Shown here one piece after another: positions 28,673 to 38,247 of a stretch of 64,000 nucleotides of DNA. Both the position numbers and the translations under genes were made by a program. Every line of letters begins with the position of its first letter. Positions within the stretch are counted from its first letter, which is position 1. This stretch comes from Reyranella sp. (lineage in GTDB: Bacteria; Pseudomonadota; Alphaproteobacteria; Reyranellales; Reyranellaceae): positions 1 through 64,000 of the forward strand of contig NZ_JAUSBN010000024.1 in assembly GCF_030651995.1 (NCBI RefSeq), written 5' to 3'. The notes under the pieces are model-generated. The model was not told the DNA's origin. It worked only from the letters and a program-made list of their open reading frames with translations, and did no database searches.

Positions 28673-29440
28673 ATGTCCAAGCGATTCGACCTTAGCGGCA
28701 AAGTGGCCCTGGTGACCGGCGCCTCGTCGGGTCTCGGCGTGCATTTCGCCCGCACGCTGGCGGAGGCGGGGGCCTCGGTGGCGATCGCGGCGCGGCGTGC
28801 CGACCGGCTCGCCTCCCTACAGGGGGAACTGCAGCAGGGCGGTGCCAGGGCGTTGGCCGTCGATCTCGACGTGCAGTCGGCGGAATCGATCGCGGCGGCC
28901 TTCGACAAGGTCGAGGCGGCGTTGGGACCCGTCGACATCCTCGTGAACAATGCCGGCATCTCGATCGTGAAGCCCGCACTCGACATGCCCGAAGCGGATT
29001 GGGATTCGGTCGTCGACACCAACCTGCGCGGCGCCTGGCTGATGACGCAGACCGCGGGCAAGCGTTGGGTCGCAGCGAAGCGGCCGGGCTCGATCGTCAA
29101 CATCGCCTCGATCCTGGGCCTGCGCACGATCGGCCAGGTGGCGCCCTACAACGCCTCGAAGGCCGGGCTGATCCATCTCACGCGGGCGCTCGCCATGGAG
29201 TGGGCGCGCTACCAGATCCGCGTCAACGCGATCTGCCCCGGCTACATCGAGACCGAGATGAACGGCGATTTCTGGAAGACGCCGGGCGGCCAGCGCTTGA
29301 TCGACCGCATCCCGCAGCGCCGCATCGGCCAGCCCGAACATCTCGACGGTGCGCTGCTCCTGCTCGCCTCGGAAGCGGGCGCGTTCATGACCGGCAGCAT
29401 CATCACCGTCGATGGCGGCCACACGGTGAGCTCGCTTTAG
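28673..29440 (+). CDS. Short-chain dehydrogenase/reductase
   Basis: 255 residues. Classical SDR with TGASSGLG, NNAGIS, Ser in NIASILG, YNASK and PGYIETEMN. RRADR after the second beta strand suggests NADP(H). The start follows a divergent gap of 62 nt from the other SDR, so the two may share a control region. It ends 6 nt from the convergent DSD1-family gene. The substrate is unassigned. Confidence 0.87.
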   Translation: MSKRFDLSGKVALVTGASSGLGVHFARTLAEAGASVAIAARRADRLASLQGELQQGGARALAVDLDVQSAESIAAAFDKVEAALGPVDILVNNAGISIVKPALDMPEADWDSVVDTNLRGAWLMTQTAGKRWVAAKRPGSIVNIASILGLRTIGQVAPYNASKAGLIHLTRALAMEWARYQIRVNAICPGYIETEMNGDFWKTPGGQRLIDRIPQRRIGQPEHLDGALLLLASEAGAFMTGSIITVDGGHTVSSL

Positions 29441-29446
29441 TTTCCC

Positions 29447-30586
29447 TCACCACCCGTTGATGCGGTCGTAGACGTCGACCACCGACCTGCCGCCATCGAG
29501 GTCGCTGTCGACGACATAGTAGCGATCGTAGGCCGCCGCAGTGATGCAGGCGTGGTTGGGAAGGATGCGGACGCGCGCGCCGACCGGGAGGTTGCCGTAG
29601 GGTAGCGGATCGTCGGCCGCGACGAAGCCGTGTTCCTGCGAGCATTCGATCACGGCCATGCCGGCGGCCGGCGGATCGGCGATGGTGCCGTAGCCGACCT
29701 TGGGCTGGAACTCCTGCGCGCTGATGTCCTTGGACAGCGCCAGCGCGCCGGCATCGACCAGCAGCTGGTTACGGTGCGGATAGTGGCCGATCACCGAAGC
29801 CAGCACCGAGAGCGCGATGTCTCCTGCGCCGCACGAGCCGATATATTCCTGGTCGAGGTCGTTGAAGACATAGACGCCCGGCCGCATCTCGGTAATGCCG
29901 GTGAAGTCGCGTGAATGCATCGCGGTCGGCGTCGAGCCGCCCGAGACGATGGGGCAGGGAATACCGGCTTCGCGCAGTTTCTCCGCCGCGGTCACGATCG
30001 CCTGGCGCTCCTGCTCGGCCACGCCCGCGATGCCGTCTGGGGTGCTCTGGTGATAGGAGTGGCCGGCATGGGTCATGACGCCGGCGAGGTCAACGCCGGG
30101 CGCCTCGTGCAGGACGCGGGCGATGTCCAGAAGCCCGGGCAGGGCGGGGTAGGGCAGGCCCGCGCGGCCGCCGCCACTGTCGATCTCGACGAACACCGAA
30201 AAGGTGTCGCCGTTGCTGGCCGCGGCGGCGATGGCCTTTGCCACGGCGAGATTGTCGGTGACGACACGCAGATTCACGCCGCGGCGGCGCAGTTCGGTCA
30301 CAGCCGGCAGCTTCGCGGGGATGATGCCGACGCCGTACAGAATGTCCTTGAAGCCGCCGTCGGCAAAGTAGCGCGCCTCGGCCAGGGTCGAGACGGTGAT
30401 GCGGCCATCGTGGCCCTCGACGGCCATGCGGCCGATCTCGACGGATTTCGCGGTCTTGAGGTGCGGCCGCAGCATGACGCCGGCATTACGCAGGCGCTCG
30501 CTCATGCGCTTGAGGTTGCGGCGCAGGATCGCCCGGTCGAGAATGAGGGCGGGAGTCGGCAGGTCGTCGATTGTCTGTGTGGCCAT
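29447..30586 (-). CDS. DSD1-family PLP enzyme (D-threonine aldolase / D-serine dehydratase type)
   Basis: 379 residues. A fold-type III alanine-racemase-like barrel with the PLP lysine in LRPHLKTAKS (about residue 44) and a C-terminal domain with PNHACIT, where His and Cys bind the metal in this family. Members cleave D-threonine or D-3-hydroxy amino acids to glycine plus aldehyde, or dehydrate D-serine. Which of these applies cannot be settled from the sequence. It is divergent from the CYTH gene with only 15 nt between starts. Confidence 0.88.
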   Translation of the reverse strand: MATQTIDDLPTPALILDRAILRRNLKRMSERLRNAGVMLRPHLKTAKSVEIGRMAVEGHDGRITVSTLAEARYFADGGFKDILYGVGIIPAKLPAVTELRRRGVNLRVVTDNLAVAKAIAAAASNGDTFSVFVEIDSGGGRAGLPYPALPGLLDIARVLHEAPGVDLAGVMTHAGHSYHQSTPDGIAGVAEQERQAIVTAAEKLREAGIPCPIVSGGSTPTAMHSRDFTGITEMRPGVYVFNDLDQEYIGSCGAGDIALSVLASVIGHYPHRNQLLVDAGALALSKDISAQEFQPKVGYGTIADPPAAGMAVIECSQEHGFVAADDPLPYGNLPVGARVRILPNHACITAAAYDRYYVVDSDLDGGRSVVDVYDRINGW

Positions 30587-30601
30587 GGTGACGATTCTAG
30601 C

Positions 30602-31144
30602 ATGCCGATCGAGAACGAACGCAAATTTGTCCTGAACGAGCAGGCCACGGGCCTGGAAGCAGAACTGGGCGCCCTGCCGGGCGTCTCACGCCACCTTCTG
30701 CGTCAGGCCTATCTCGATGCGCCGGGGCTGCGGATCCGAGCGCTCGAGGGCGATGGCAAGACCGACCACGTCTTCACCTACAAGCGCACGATCGACGGCC
30801 AGGTGGTCGAAATCGAGACCGGCCTCAGCGCGGTCGACTTCGCGCGCCTGTGGACCCAGCGGCTGGAGGCGCTGGTCAAGGTCCGCTACTCGTGGCCAGA
30901 CGGCCGCTATCACTGGGACGTCGATTTCTTCAAGCGCGGCGACGGCTCGACCTATTTCGCGATGGCCGAGGTCGAGATGCCGGAAGAGCAGATCGAACCG
31001 CCACCGCTGCCGGATTTCCTCGCCAGGCATCTCCTGATGGTCGCGCCCGCCCTCGACCCGCGCTTTACCTCGAAGCGCATTGCCGACCAGACACACGCCA
31101 TAAAGCTGCTCGCCGACATCAGGGCGAACGGCGGGCCCGATTAG
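30602..31144 (+). CDS. CYTH-domain protein
   Basis: 180 residues. It begins MPIENERKFVL, the ExExK-type N-terminal motif of CYTH (CyaB/thiamine-triphosphatase) tunnel enzymes, followed by alternating charged strands (VFTYKRTIDGQVVEIETGL, YHWDVDFFK, AMAEVEMPEEQ) that line the triphosphate tunnel. Family members act on inorganic triphosphate or nucleotide triphosphates. There is no CHAD domain. It overlaps the 3' end of the convergent ThDP enzyme gene by 4 nt. The domain is clear and the substrate unknown. Confidence 0.85.
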   Translation: MPIENERKFVLNEQATGLEAELGALPGVSRHLLRQAYLDAPGLRIRALEGDGKTDHVFTYKRTIDGQVVEIETGLSAVDFARLWTQRLEALVKVRYSWPDGRYHWDVDFFKRGDGSTYFAMAEVEMPEEQIEPPPLPDFLARHLLMVAPALDPRFTSKRIADQTHAIKLLADIRANGGPD

Positions 31145-32778
31145 GACTTCCGCGGCCGGTTCGGCGGCAGCGTCACCAGCGGCCACGGGTCGGGGAACTG
31201 GCCGACGGGGCAGTCGATCAGGAGCGGCGCGCCCTTGGCGAGGCCGCGCGCGATGGCGGTGCCCAGCTCGTCCGGCGAACCGACACGCACGGCATCGACG
31301 CCGAAGCTCTCGGCCAGCTTCACGAAGTCGGGGTTGCGCAGTTCGGTGGCGATGGTGCGGTTGTTGAAGGACTGCTGCTGGATACGCCGCACGTTGCCGA
31401 AGGCGCCGTCGCTGAACACGACCGCCACGACGCCGATCCCGTGCTGGGCGGCCGTCGCCATCTCCATCGCGGTGAACATGAAGCCGCCGTCGCCGCTGAT
31501 CGACACGACCGCCGTATCGGGCCTGGCGACCTTGGCCCCGAGCGACGTGGCATAGCCCCAGCCCAGCGTGCCCTGGTAGCCGGGCGACAGGAAGGTGCGC
31601 GGCCCGTAGCTCGGCCAGGCGAAGCGAGCGGCGTAGCCGATCTGCGTCAGCTCATCGACCAGGATGCCGTCGTCGGGCAGCGCCTTGCGGATCGCCTCGA
31701 GATAGGCGATCTGCGGTGCGAGCGTCTCGTGGATCTTCTTGGTGGCCGCCGCCTTGATTCCGGCGACATGCGCGGCCCGGCCGCCGTGCCTGCGTGCGTG
31801 CTTCTCGAGGCGATCGGCCAGCACCTTCAGGGTCGCGGTGGCATCGCCCACGATGCCGATCTCGGGCTTGCGCTGGCGGTCGAGTTCCTCGCTGTCGGCG
31901 TCGATGCGGATGATCTTCAGCGTGTCGTCGAGGCCCCAGTTCTGCTGCTGCGGCTGCAGGCGGGTGCCGACCGCGAGCACGACGTCGGCCTCGCCCCAGA
32001 AGCGGTAGCCGGCCGGCGCGGTGATCGAAAGGCGATGGCGTCCGTCGATCACGCCCTGGCCCATGCGGCCGGTCATCACCGGCGCGTCGATCAGTTCGGC
32101 GATGCGCAGGACGTATTCGCCGGCGCCCTGGGCACCGCCACCCACGACGATCAAGGGGCACTCGGCGGTGCCCAGCAGCTTCGCCGCACGTTCGACGGCC
32201 TCCTCGTCGACCGGACAGGGATCGGCGGCGGCCGCCGTGCCGATCAGTTCGACCGGCGCGCGCCGGGCCCAGATGTCCATGGCGCATTCGAGTGCGACCG
32301 GGCGACGGCGACCCGAGAGCAGGCGGCGGAACGCCTCGTTCACCAGACCCGGCGCCGCGGCGGGAGCGGGGATGCGGTCGGCCCATTTGGTGAGACCGCG
32401 CATGATGGCGAGCTGGTCGGGCAGCTCGTGCAGCAGACCGACGTTGCGCCCGATCATCGCCTGCTGGATCTGGCCGGTCAGCGCCAGCACCGGCGCGTTG
32501 ACGGCATAGGCGGTTGCCAGCGCCGCCGTCGTGTTGAGGAAGCCGGGGCCGGGGACAACGACATAGGCTGAGGGCCCGCCGGTTGCCATCGCATGGCCCA
32601 GGGCCATGTAGGCGCAGGCCTGCTCGTGGCGCGCGTGGATGGGCCGGATGGCGTTCGTGCGATCGTAGAGCGCGTCGAAGAACGGATCGTTCTGGACGCC
32701 GGGCAGGCAGTAGAGGGTGTCGATGCCGTTCACTTCCAGCATCGACAGGACGGTCTGGGCGGTATTGAGGGTCTGCAT
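31141..32778 (-). CDS. Thiamine-diphosphate enzyme of the acetolactate synthase superfamily
   Basis: 545 residues with the three-domain layout of ThDP decarboxylases. The N-terminal PYR domain carries the activating glutamate in ARHEQACAYMALGHA. The middle domain contains VVGGGAQGAGEY. The C-terminal PP domain has the Mg-ThDP motif SGDGGFMFTAMEMATAA ending near FSDGAFGN. There is no small regulatory subunit, and the neighbourhood is not branched-chain biosynthesis, so a catabolic 2-oxo acid decarboxylase or synthase is as likely as acetolactate synthase. A Bug receptor gene lies 35 nt upstream on the same strand. Confidence 0.88.
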   Translation of the reverse strand: MQTLNTAQTVLSMLEVNGIDTLYCLPGVQNDPFFDALYDRTNAIRPIHARHEQACAYMALGHAMATGGPSAYVVVPGPGFLNTTAALATAYAVNAPVLALTGQIQQAMIGRNVGLLHELPDQLAIMRGLTKWADRIPAPAAAPGLVNEAFRRLLSGRRRPVALECAMDIWARRAPVELIGTAAAADPCPVDEEAVERAAKLLGTAECPLIVVGGGAQGAGEYVLRIAELIDAPVMTGRMGQGVIDGRHRLSITAPAGYRFWGEADVVLAVGTRLQPQQQNWGLDDTLKIIRIDADSEELDRQRKPEIGIVGDATATLKVLADRLEKHARRHGGRAAHVAGIKAAATKKIHETLAPQIAYLEAIRKALPDDGILVDELTQIGYAARFAWPSYGPRTFLSPGYQGTLGWGYATSLGAKVARPDTAVVSISGDGGFMFTAMEMATAAQHGIGVVAVVFSDGAFGNVRRIQQQSFNNRTIATELRNPDFVKLAESFGVDAVRVGSPDELGTAIARGLAKGAPLLIDCPVGQFPDPWPLVTLPPNRPRKS

Positions 32779-32813
32779 GCCCTTCAGTCTACACGCCTAT
32801 GACGCGGCGCGCG

Positions 32814-33806
32814 CTATTCGACGCGGGCGCCCGAGGCCTTGATGATCGGTGCGAGACGGGCCTCCTCGGAATCACGGAAGGCCAAGGTGTCGGCCGGCGA
32901 GCGCCAGATGGCGACGGCAGCCTGCTCGAAGAACTTGGCCTTGAGGTCCTCGCTCTCCAGTGCCTTCTTCGACAGTTCCGAGAGTCGCGCGACGATGTCG
33001 GGTGGCAGCTTCGCCGGGCCCGTAAGGGTGGTCCACGAGCTGATGTCGAAGCCGGGCAGGGTCTCGGCGATGGCGGGTACATCGGGCACGACGGGGCTGC
33101 GCTTCTCGGAGGTGACGCCCAGCGCCCGCACCTTGCCGGGACGCGACTGGGCGAGCGCGCCAGGGATGTTGTCGAATATCATCTGGATTTGCCCGGCCAG
33201 CAGGTCCTGCATCGCCGGGGCCCCGCCGCGATAGGGTACGTGGAGCATGTCGACCTTGGCCATGATCTTGAACAACTCGCCGGAGAGGTGAAGCGTCGTA
33301 CCCGATCCGGCGGAACCGTAGGAGTATTTGCCGGGATTCTTGCGCAGCAGGTCGATCAGTTCCGGCACCGTCTTCACCGGCAGGTCGAGATTGACCACCA
33401 GCATGTTGGGCAACTGCCAGATCGTCGAGATGAAGGTGAAGTCGGTCCTCGCGTTGAACGGCAGCTTGGCATAGAGGGTGGGCGAGATGGCATGGCTGGC
33501 GATACCGCCGAGGCCCAGCGTGTAGCCGTCGGGCGCCGACTGGGCGAGAGCATCCATGCCGACATTGCCGCCCGAACCGGCCCTGTTCTCGACGATCCAC
33601 TGCTGGCCGCTGATCTCCGTCAGCTTGGCGCAGAACATGCGCGATAGCGTGTCGGTCGCACCACCGGCGGGGAACGGGTTGATGTAGCGGACCGTCCTGT
33701 TTGGATAGGTGCCCTGCGCGGCCACAATCGCCGGGGCGGCAAGGGTGGCGGCGGCTATTCCGCCCACGACCGTACGGCGCCCGATCGGACGCATCTTGCT
33801 CGTCAT
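32814..33806 (-). CDS. Bug-type (TctC) periplasmic solute receptor
   Basis: 330 residues from the ATG at 33806, preceded by GGGAGGAAAC. The N-terminus carries a twin-arginine-like signal (GRRTVVGG, cleavage near VAA-QG). Bug family features are NRTVRYINPFPAGGATDTLSR, IVENRAGSGGNVG, DGYTLGLGG and MLHVPYRGGAPAMQDLLAGQ. These proteins capture carboxylated organic solutes. No tctA or tctB membrane genes lie nearby, as is common for orphan Bug genes. Placed upstream of the ThDP enzyme gene, it may supply that enzyme's substrate (inference). Confidence 0.92.
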   Translation of the reverse strand: MTSKMRPIGRRTVVGGIAAATLAAPAIVAAQGTYPNRTVRYINPFPAGGATDTLSRMFCAKLTEISGQQWIVENRAGSGGNVGMDALAQSAPDGYTLGLGGIASHAISPTLYAKLPFNARTDFTFISTIWQLPNMLVVNLDLPVKTVPELIDLLRKNPGKYSYGSAGSGTTLHLSGELFKIMAKVDMLHVPYRGGAPAMQDLLAGQIQMIFDNIPGALAQSRPGKVRALGVTSEKRSPVVPDVPAIAETLPGFDISSWTTLTGPAKLPPDIVARLSELSKKALESEDLKAKFFEQAAVAIWRSPADTLAFRDSEEARLAPIIKASGARVE

Positions 33807-34019
33807 TTTATGTTTCCTCCCTTTACTGACGCAGGGAAGGTGCCAAAAAGGACCCTTGCCGTCGATGGAAAAGCCGAAATCCTTGTAATTGTGTCGGGAT
33901 TTGGGCGTGGCTGGCCTTGCCTCTGCCTTCCAAATGGCTGAAAAGTCTCGGCACTGGGTACTTTCGCCTGTGGAGTGCAAATGGCTTTGGGGGCTGTCTG
34001 CGCTGGCAAGAGGATGGTC

Positions 34020-36584
34020 ATGTGGGGTTTTGAGCGTTGGGCCGCGCTGCGTCTCGTCGCGCGTGGTACTTCCTTGGGCGTCGCCTTGGGTGCGCTCTGT
34101 TTCGTTGGCGCTACGAACGGGCTTGCCCAGCCGAAGGCGGCCACGCAGCCACCGGCCCAGCAGCAGCCCCCGCAGCAGTCCGCGAAGAAGCCAGGCCATC
34201 CGCCGGAGGCGGACGTCTGTTACGGCACCACCGGCGCCGATGCGCCGACGAAGGTCGCGGCCTGCACCGAGGTCATCGACAAGGGACTTCTCTCGGGAGG
34301 CGGCCTGGCGTTGGCCTACCTCCACCGAGGCCTGTCGGAGAGCGGCCCGGACAGCGACAAGCGCTCCAAGGCCGACTTCCGGACCGCGGTCCGGATGTAC
34401 AACGACGCGATCATGGCACAGCCGCTCAACCCGCATCTCTACATCCAGCGCGGAGTCGTCCATCAGACGATCGGCGAGGCCGATCGCGCGATCATTGACT
34501 ACAGCGATGCCATCCGACTTGCGCCGCGCGACACGCTGCCGCTGATCAACCGCGGCGTCGTTCTCTACACGCGCAAGGACAACAACGAGGGGGCGATCGC
34601 CGACTTCAACGCGGCGCTCAAGATCAACTCGAAAGAGATCAGCGCCTGGACCAATCGGGGCATCGTCTATCGCAAGAAAGGCGACGTGAACCAGGCGATC
34701 GCCGACTTCACGACGGCGATCAAGATTCTCCCGGACAAGATCGAGCCGGTGTCGCTCACCAAGGTACCCGATTCGATCACCAGCCAGCTTGCGAAGACGC
34801 CCCAGCAGGAAGCCAACCGGATCGCGCTGCAGGCCGCCTTCGTGTACTTCCAGCGCGGCCTCGCCTGGTACGACAAGAACGACTACGACAAGGCGATCGC
34901 CGACTTCTCCGAGTCGATCCGCCTCAATCCGCGGGATGGGGCGCCCTGGGTCGGCCGCGGCGCCGCCTACATGTACAAGAACGACCTGAAGCAGGCGATC
35001 GCCGACTTCTCGGAGGGCATCAAGCTCAAGCCAGGTCAGGCCTTTGCCCACATGCAGCGTGGCATTGCCTATCATCGGATCGGCGACGCCGACAATGCGC
35101 TCACGGACTACACGATCGCCCATGAACTGACGCCCAAGGATCCGAGCCCGCTGGTCAACCGGGGGATCGTCCAATACACGAAGAAGGGCAAGTTCGAAGA
35201 GGCGGTCAACGACTTCAACCAGGCCCTCAAGCTCAATCCGAAAGAAGTCAACGCTCTGATCAACCGCGGCGTGACATGGCGGCAGAGGAACGATCCTGAT
35301 CGTGCCATCGTCGACTTCACCGAGGCGGTGCGGCTTGGTCTGCAGACGTCGGACATCCTCAGGCTCACGCAGAAGGACAAGGACGGCAAGAAGGATCCCG
35401 CGGCGGCGCAGACTGCCGACCAGGTGGCCAATGCCTACTACCAGCGTGGCATGGCGCTGATCGACAAGCAGGAATACGAGGCCGCCGTGAAGGACTTCGA
35501 ATCGGCGCTGGAGATCAACGAGAACGAGCCGCGCGCCTATCTCGGCCGCGGTGCCGCCTACCTCAAGATGGACAAGGCGAAGGAAGCCGTTGCCGACCTC
35601 GACCGCGCCATCAAGCTCGCGCCGGGCATGGCCTTCGCCTATTTCGAGCGCGGCACCGCCTACCACCGCGTCGACGACTACGACAACGCCATCTCGGACT
35701 ACACGGCGTCGATCGCAATCGATCCCAAGGAGCCGCTGGCCTACATCAACCGCGGCATGTCGCTGATTTTCAAGGACAAGCTCGACGACGCGATCAATGA
35801 TTTCGACGCAGCGCTGAAGATCAGCCCCGACGACATCAACGCGCTAGTCCAGCGAGGCTTCGTCTATGGACTCAAGAAGGATTACCCGCGGGCGCTGGCC
35901 GACATCGAGGATGCTCTGCGCCTGTCGCCCGGCAATCCTACCGCGCTCTACTATCGCGCACAGGTCATGGGTTTCCGAGGGGATGCCGGCCGCGCGATCG
36001 AGGATTACAGCGAGGCGCTGCGCACCGACCTGAAGAATCCGCGCATCTACTCCAGCCGCGCCCATCTCTACAGCAGTCTCGGTGAGTACGACGATGCGAT
36101 CGACGATCTGAACAATGCGATCCGGCTGCGGCCGCGCGATGCGAACCTGTACCTCAGCCGCGGCATCGCCCGTTTCAACAAGGGCGAGTACGCCAACGCG
36201 GTTTCGGACTATGACGAGGCGCTGAAGCTCGACCCGAAGATGACGCCGGCGCTGAACAACAGGTGCCTGACGCGGGCCGTGCTGGGGGCGAACCTCGACG
36301 CCGCGCTCGCCGACTGCAACGAGGTCCTCAAGCTGGTGCCCGACGATCCCTATGCCCACGACAATATCGGGCTGATCTATCTGAAGCGGAAGCAGTGGGA
36401 CAGGGCGATTGCCCAGTACAACGCCTCGCTCAAGGTGGATCCGGATCGCGCACGCGCCCTCTACGGACGCGGCCTCGCACGCGCGCGCAACGGCCAGGGG
36501 CCGGCCGGCATCGCCGACATGTCGACCGCGAGCGGCATCCAGCCGAACATCTCGAATGAATTCACGAAGTACGGCGTGAACTGA
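34020..36584 (+). CDS. Large exported tetratricopeptide-repeat protein
   Basis: 854 residues from the ATG at 34020 (AGAGG 6 nt before). In-frame starts at 33975, 33981 and 34014 exist but are less well placed. The N-terminus is a signal or anchor (ATNGLAQ cleavage region near residue 37), followed by a short Pro/Gln-rich linker. The remainder is about 17 TPR units of the type RGxAYxxxxDxDxAIxDFxxAIxLxP, for example RGVVHQTIGEADRAIIDYSD. There is no catalytic domain. Such proteins scaffold protein complexes. It looks like a single-gene unit opposite the OprB porin gene. Confidence 0.9.
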   Translation: MWGFERWAALRLVARGTSLGVALGALCFVGATNGLAQPKAATQPPAQQQPPQQSAKKPGHPPEADVCYGTTGADAPTKVAACTEVIDKGLLSGGGLALAYLHRGLSESGPDSDKRSKADFRTAVRMYNDAIMAQPLNPHLYIQRGVVHQTIGEADRAIIDYSDAIRLAPRDTLPLINRGVVLYTRKDNNEGAIADFNAALKINSKEISAWTNRGIVYRKKGDVNQAIADFTTAIKILPDKIEPVSLTKVPDSITSQLAKTPQQEANRIALQAAFVYFQRGLAWYDKNDYDKAIADFSESIRLNPRDGAPWVGRGAAYMYKNDLKQAIADFSEGIKLKPGQAFAHMQRGIAYHRIGDADNALTDYTIAHELTPKDPSPLVNRGIVQYTKKGKFEEAVNDFNQALKLNPKEVNALINRGVTWRQRNDPDRAIVDFTEAVRLGLQTSDILRLTQKDKDGKKDPAAAQTADQVANAYYQRGMALIDKQEYEAAVKDFESALEINENEPRAYLGRGAAYLKMDKAKEAVADLDRAIKLAPGMAFAYFERGTAYHRVDDYDNAISDYTASIAIDPKEPLAYINRGMSLIFKDKLDDAINDFDAALKISPDDINALVQRGFVYGLKKDYPRALADIEDALRLSPGNPTALYYRAQVMGFRGDAGRAIEDYSEALRTDLKNPRIYSSRAHLYSSLGEYDDAIDDLNNAIRLRPRDANLYLSRGIARFNKGEYANAVSDYDEALKLDPKMTPALNNRCLTRAVLGANLDAALADCNEVLKLVPDDPYAHDNIGLIYLKRKQWDRAIAQYNASLKVDPDRARALYGRGLARARNGQGPAGIADMSTASGIQPNISNEFTKYGVN

Positions 36585-36603
36585 GGGCGGGCCGGCTCTC
36601 CCC

Positions 36604-37941
36604 TCAGAACGTCAGTTTGACCTGAAGGCCCAGGACGAAGGCGTTGGGAATGGTCGTCACGCCGTTTGGCCGGATCACATACTGAACGTTCGGCATCAGC
36701 GAAAACCACGGAGTGAGCTGGGCACGATAGTTGAGCTCGATGGTTGTCTCGGCGGACTGTACGCCGACCGAGCCCGGTGCCACGGCGTTCGCAGCATTCT
36801 GCGCCGCGGCCAGTGTGCTGCTCACCTTGCTGTAGCTGACCGCCAGGCCAATCGTGTCGTCGTCCCGGTCGGCAAAAGTTCCTCTCTGGAGAAGCCCGAG
36901 CTGCCCGATATACTCGAGCATCGCCGTGCCGGGGGCGCCATAGGCGATGACGGCAAACGCCGTCAGTCCCCGGTCGCTCCCGGGCGCGGTGCGGTAGATC
37001 ATCTGGTCGGCCTGGACATAGAAACCCCAGCGGCCACGGGCGAGGGCCTGCTTGCCGCCGGGAGGCGATCCCAGGTACGGCACGTCGGATGTATCGTAGT
37101 ATCCGCCCAGTCTGTAGTGACCCTTCAGCCCGGCGGCCCCGAGGCGCGGCTGCCAGCCCAGCTGGGCCGGCATGATGACGCCGGTGGCGCCGGAAATCCC
37201 GAGCTTGAAGCCGTTGGCGGGTGCCGCCAGCGTCGGGTTCACCTCGTAGACGCCCGTCTGGACGTAGACCTCGTCGGAGAGATTGACCTTCGCCATGCCG
37301 CCCCAGCTGCCCGTGGGATAGATGGTGAAGCCGCTGTTCACGACGATGGCGATCTGTCCGCAGAAGCCGTTGTTCTGAAAGTAGCAGTAGATCGGTGAGG
37401 TCGCGAAGTCGTCGGAGGCGTGCAGCCAGCCGAGCTTGATCTGGAGGCGATCCTCCAGAAGCAGCTGCTCGTAGGACAGTTGGGCCAGCCGGACGTTCTG
37501 TCCCGCGCCGTATATCTCCTGCACGGAGATGTAACTGCCGATCGTGTTGGCGGCCAGACTCTGGCCGGCGCGCTGGGTGAACGTCACGTGGAGCTTGGCC
37601 TTGGGCCAGCCGATCAGCTTTTCGAGATCGAAATCGGCACCCGCGTCGACCTGTTCGGTATAGGCCGCGCCTTGCTTCAGTCCACCGAGGGGATTGGCTG
37701 CGGATTCCGCAATGTGATGGGCACGCAGCGTGACCCCTTTCGCCTCGAGATCGCTGCGCGTGCCATTCCAGTCGCCGGTCATGTACTGGCCTCGCAGCCA
37801 CGACGACAGGCCCGGGTTCGTCGCTGCCGGCTCGTCGGCGTGCGCCGATCGGCCCTGCAGCGCGGTCGCGCCGAAGAACGCGCACCACACCGCGACAACA
37901 CCAACGCGGACAAGCAGCTTACCGGACATTGCGCCGACCAT
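36604..37941 (-). CDS. OprB-family carbohydrate-selective porin
   Basis: 445 residues, or 441 if translation begins at the in-frame ATG 37929. A signal peptide ends near SAHADE. The family opening LRGQYMTGDWNGTRSDLEAKG-type segment is present, with typical OprB strands such as RLQIKLGWLHASDDFATSPI and a C-terminal aromatic residue (KLTF) suited to BAM-dependent insertion. It forms an outer-membrane channel for sugars or similar solutes. A 216-bp leader region upstream holds one hairpin (GATTCCC with its complement near 38070-38091) and no gene. Confidence 0.9.
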   Translation of the reverse strand: MVGAMSGKLLVRVGVVAVWCAFFGATALQGRSAHADEPAATNPGLSSWLRGQYMTGDWNGTRSDLEAKGVTLRAHHIAESAANPLGGLKQGAAYTEQVDAGADFDLEKLIGWPKAKLHVTFTQRAGQSLAANTIGSYISVQEIYGAGQNVRLAQLSYEQLLLEDRLQIKLGWLHASDDFATSPIYCYFQNNGFCGQIAIVVNSGFTIYPTGSWGGMAKVNLSDEVYVQTGVYEVNPTLAAPANGFKLGISGATGVIMPAQLGWQPRLGAAGLKGHYRLGGYYDTSDVPYLGSPPGGKQALARGRWGFYVQADQMIYRTAPGSDRGLTAFAVIAYGAPGTAMLEYIGQLGLLQRGTFADRDDDTIGLAVSYSKVSSTLAAAQNAANAVAPGSVGVQSAETTIELNYRAQLTPWFSLMPNVQYVIRPNGVTTIPNAFVLGLQVKLTF

Positions 37942-38157
37942 TCCGTGGAAGGGGCCCGACGCAAATGCATTCGCGGAGGCTTGGGACTTTCACCACGATC
38001 TGTCTGCCACCAGGATCCAAGGATAGTCGTTCCATACCGGGAACATTGTGGGCGAAGATCCCGGCGGGAGCTGATTCCCGCGCAACCGGGGAATCTGGCA
38101 GTCCGAACTCCGCGCCGAGGAGAAAAGCAGTGATTAGTGTTACTTCCTGGTAAGCGA

Positions 38158-38247
38158 TGGCGGATGGGGTGGGATTCGAACCCACGGTGGGCGTGAACCC
38201 ACGCCGGTTTTCAAGACCGGTGCCTTAAACCGCTCGGCCACCCATCC
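38158..38247 (-). tRNA. tRNA-Ser(TGA), CCA encoded
   Basis: On the minus strand the 5' end is at 38247. The acceptor GGATGGG pairs with CCCATCC at 38162-38168. The anticodon loop CTTGAAA gives TGA. The long class II variable arm (CGTGGGTTCACGCCCACG-type hairpin) precedes the T arm GGGTTCGAATCCC. Discriminator G at 38161 and CCA at 38158-38160 are encoded. No integrase or duplicated 3' end is visible nearby. Confidence 0.97.

Noticed and set aside
33807..35666. N-terminal extension of the Bug receptor frame to 950 codons, antisense to the TPR gene
   Set aside because: The receptor has a good ribosome site and signal peptide at 33806; the extension is low-complexity shadow sequence.
38158..38247. 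tRNA-Ser as an island attachment site
   Set aside because: No integrase and no direct repeat of the tRNA 3' end visible in the window.
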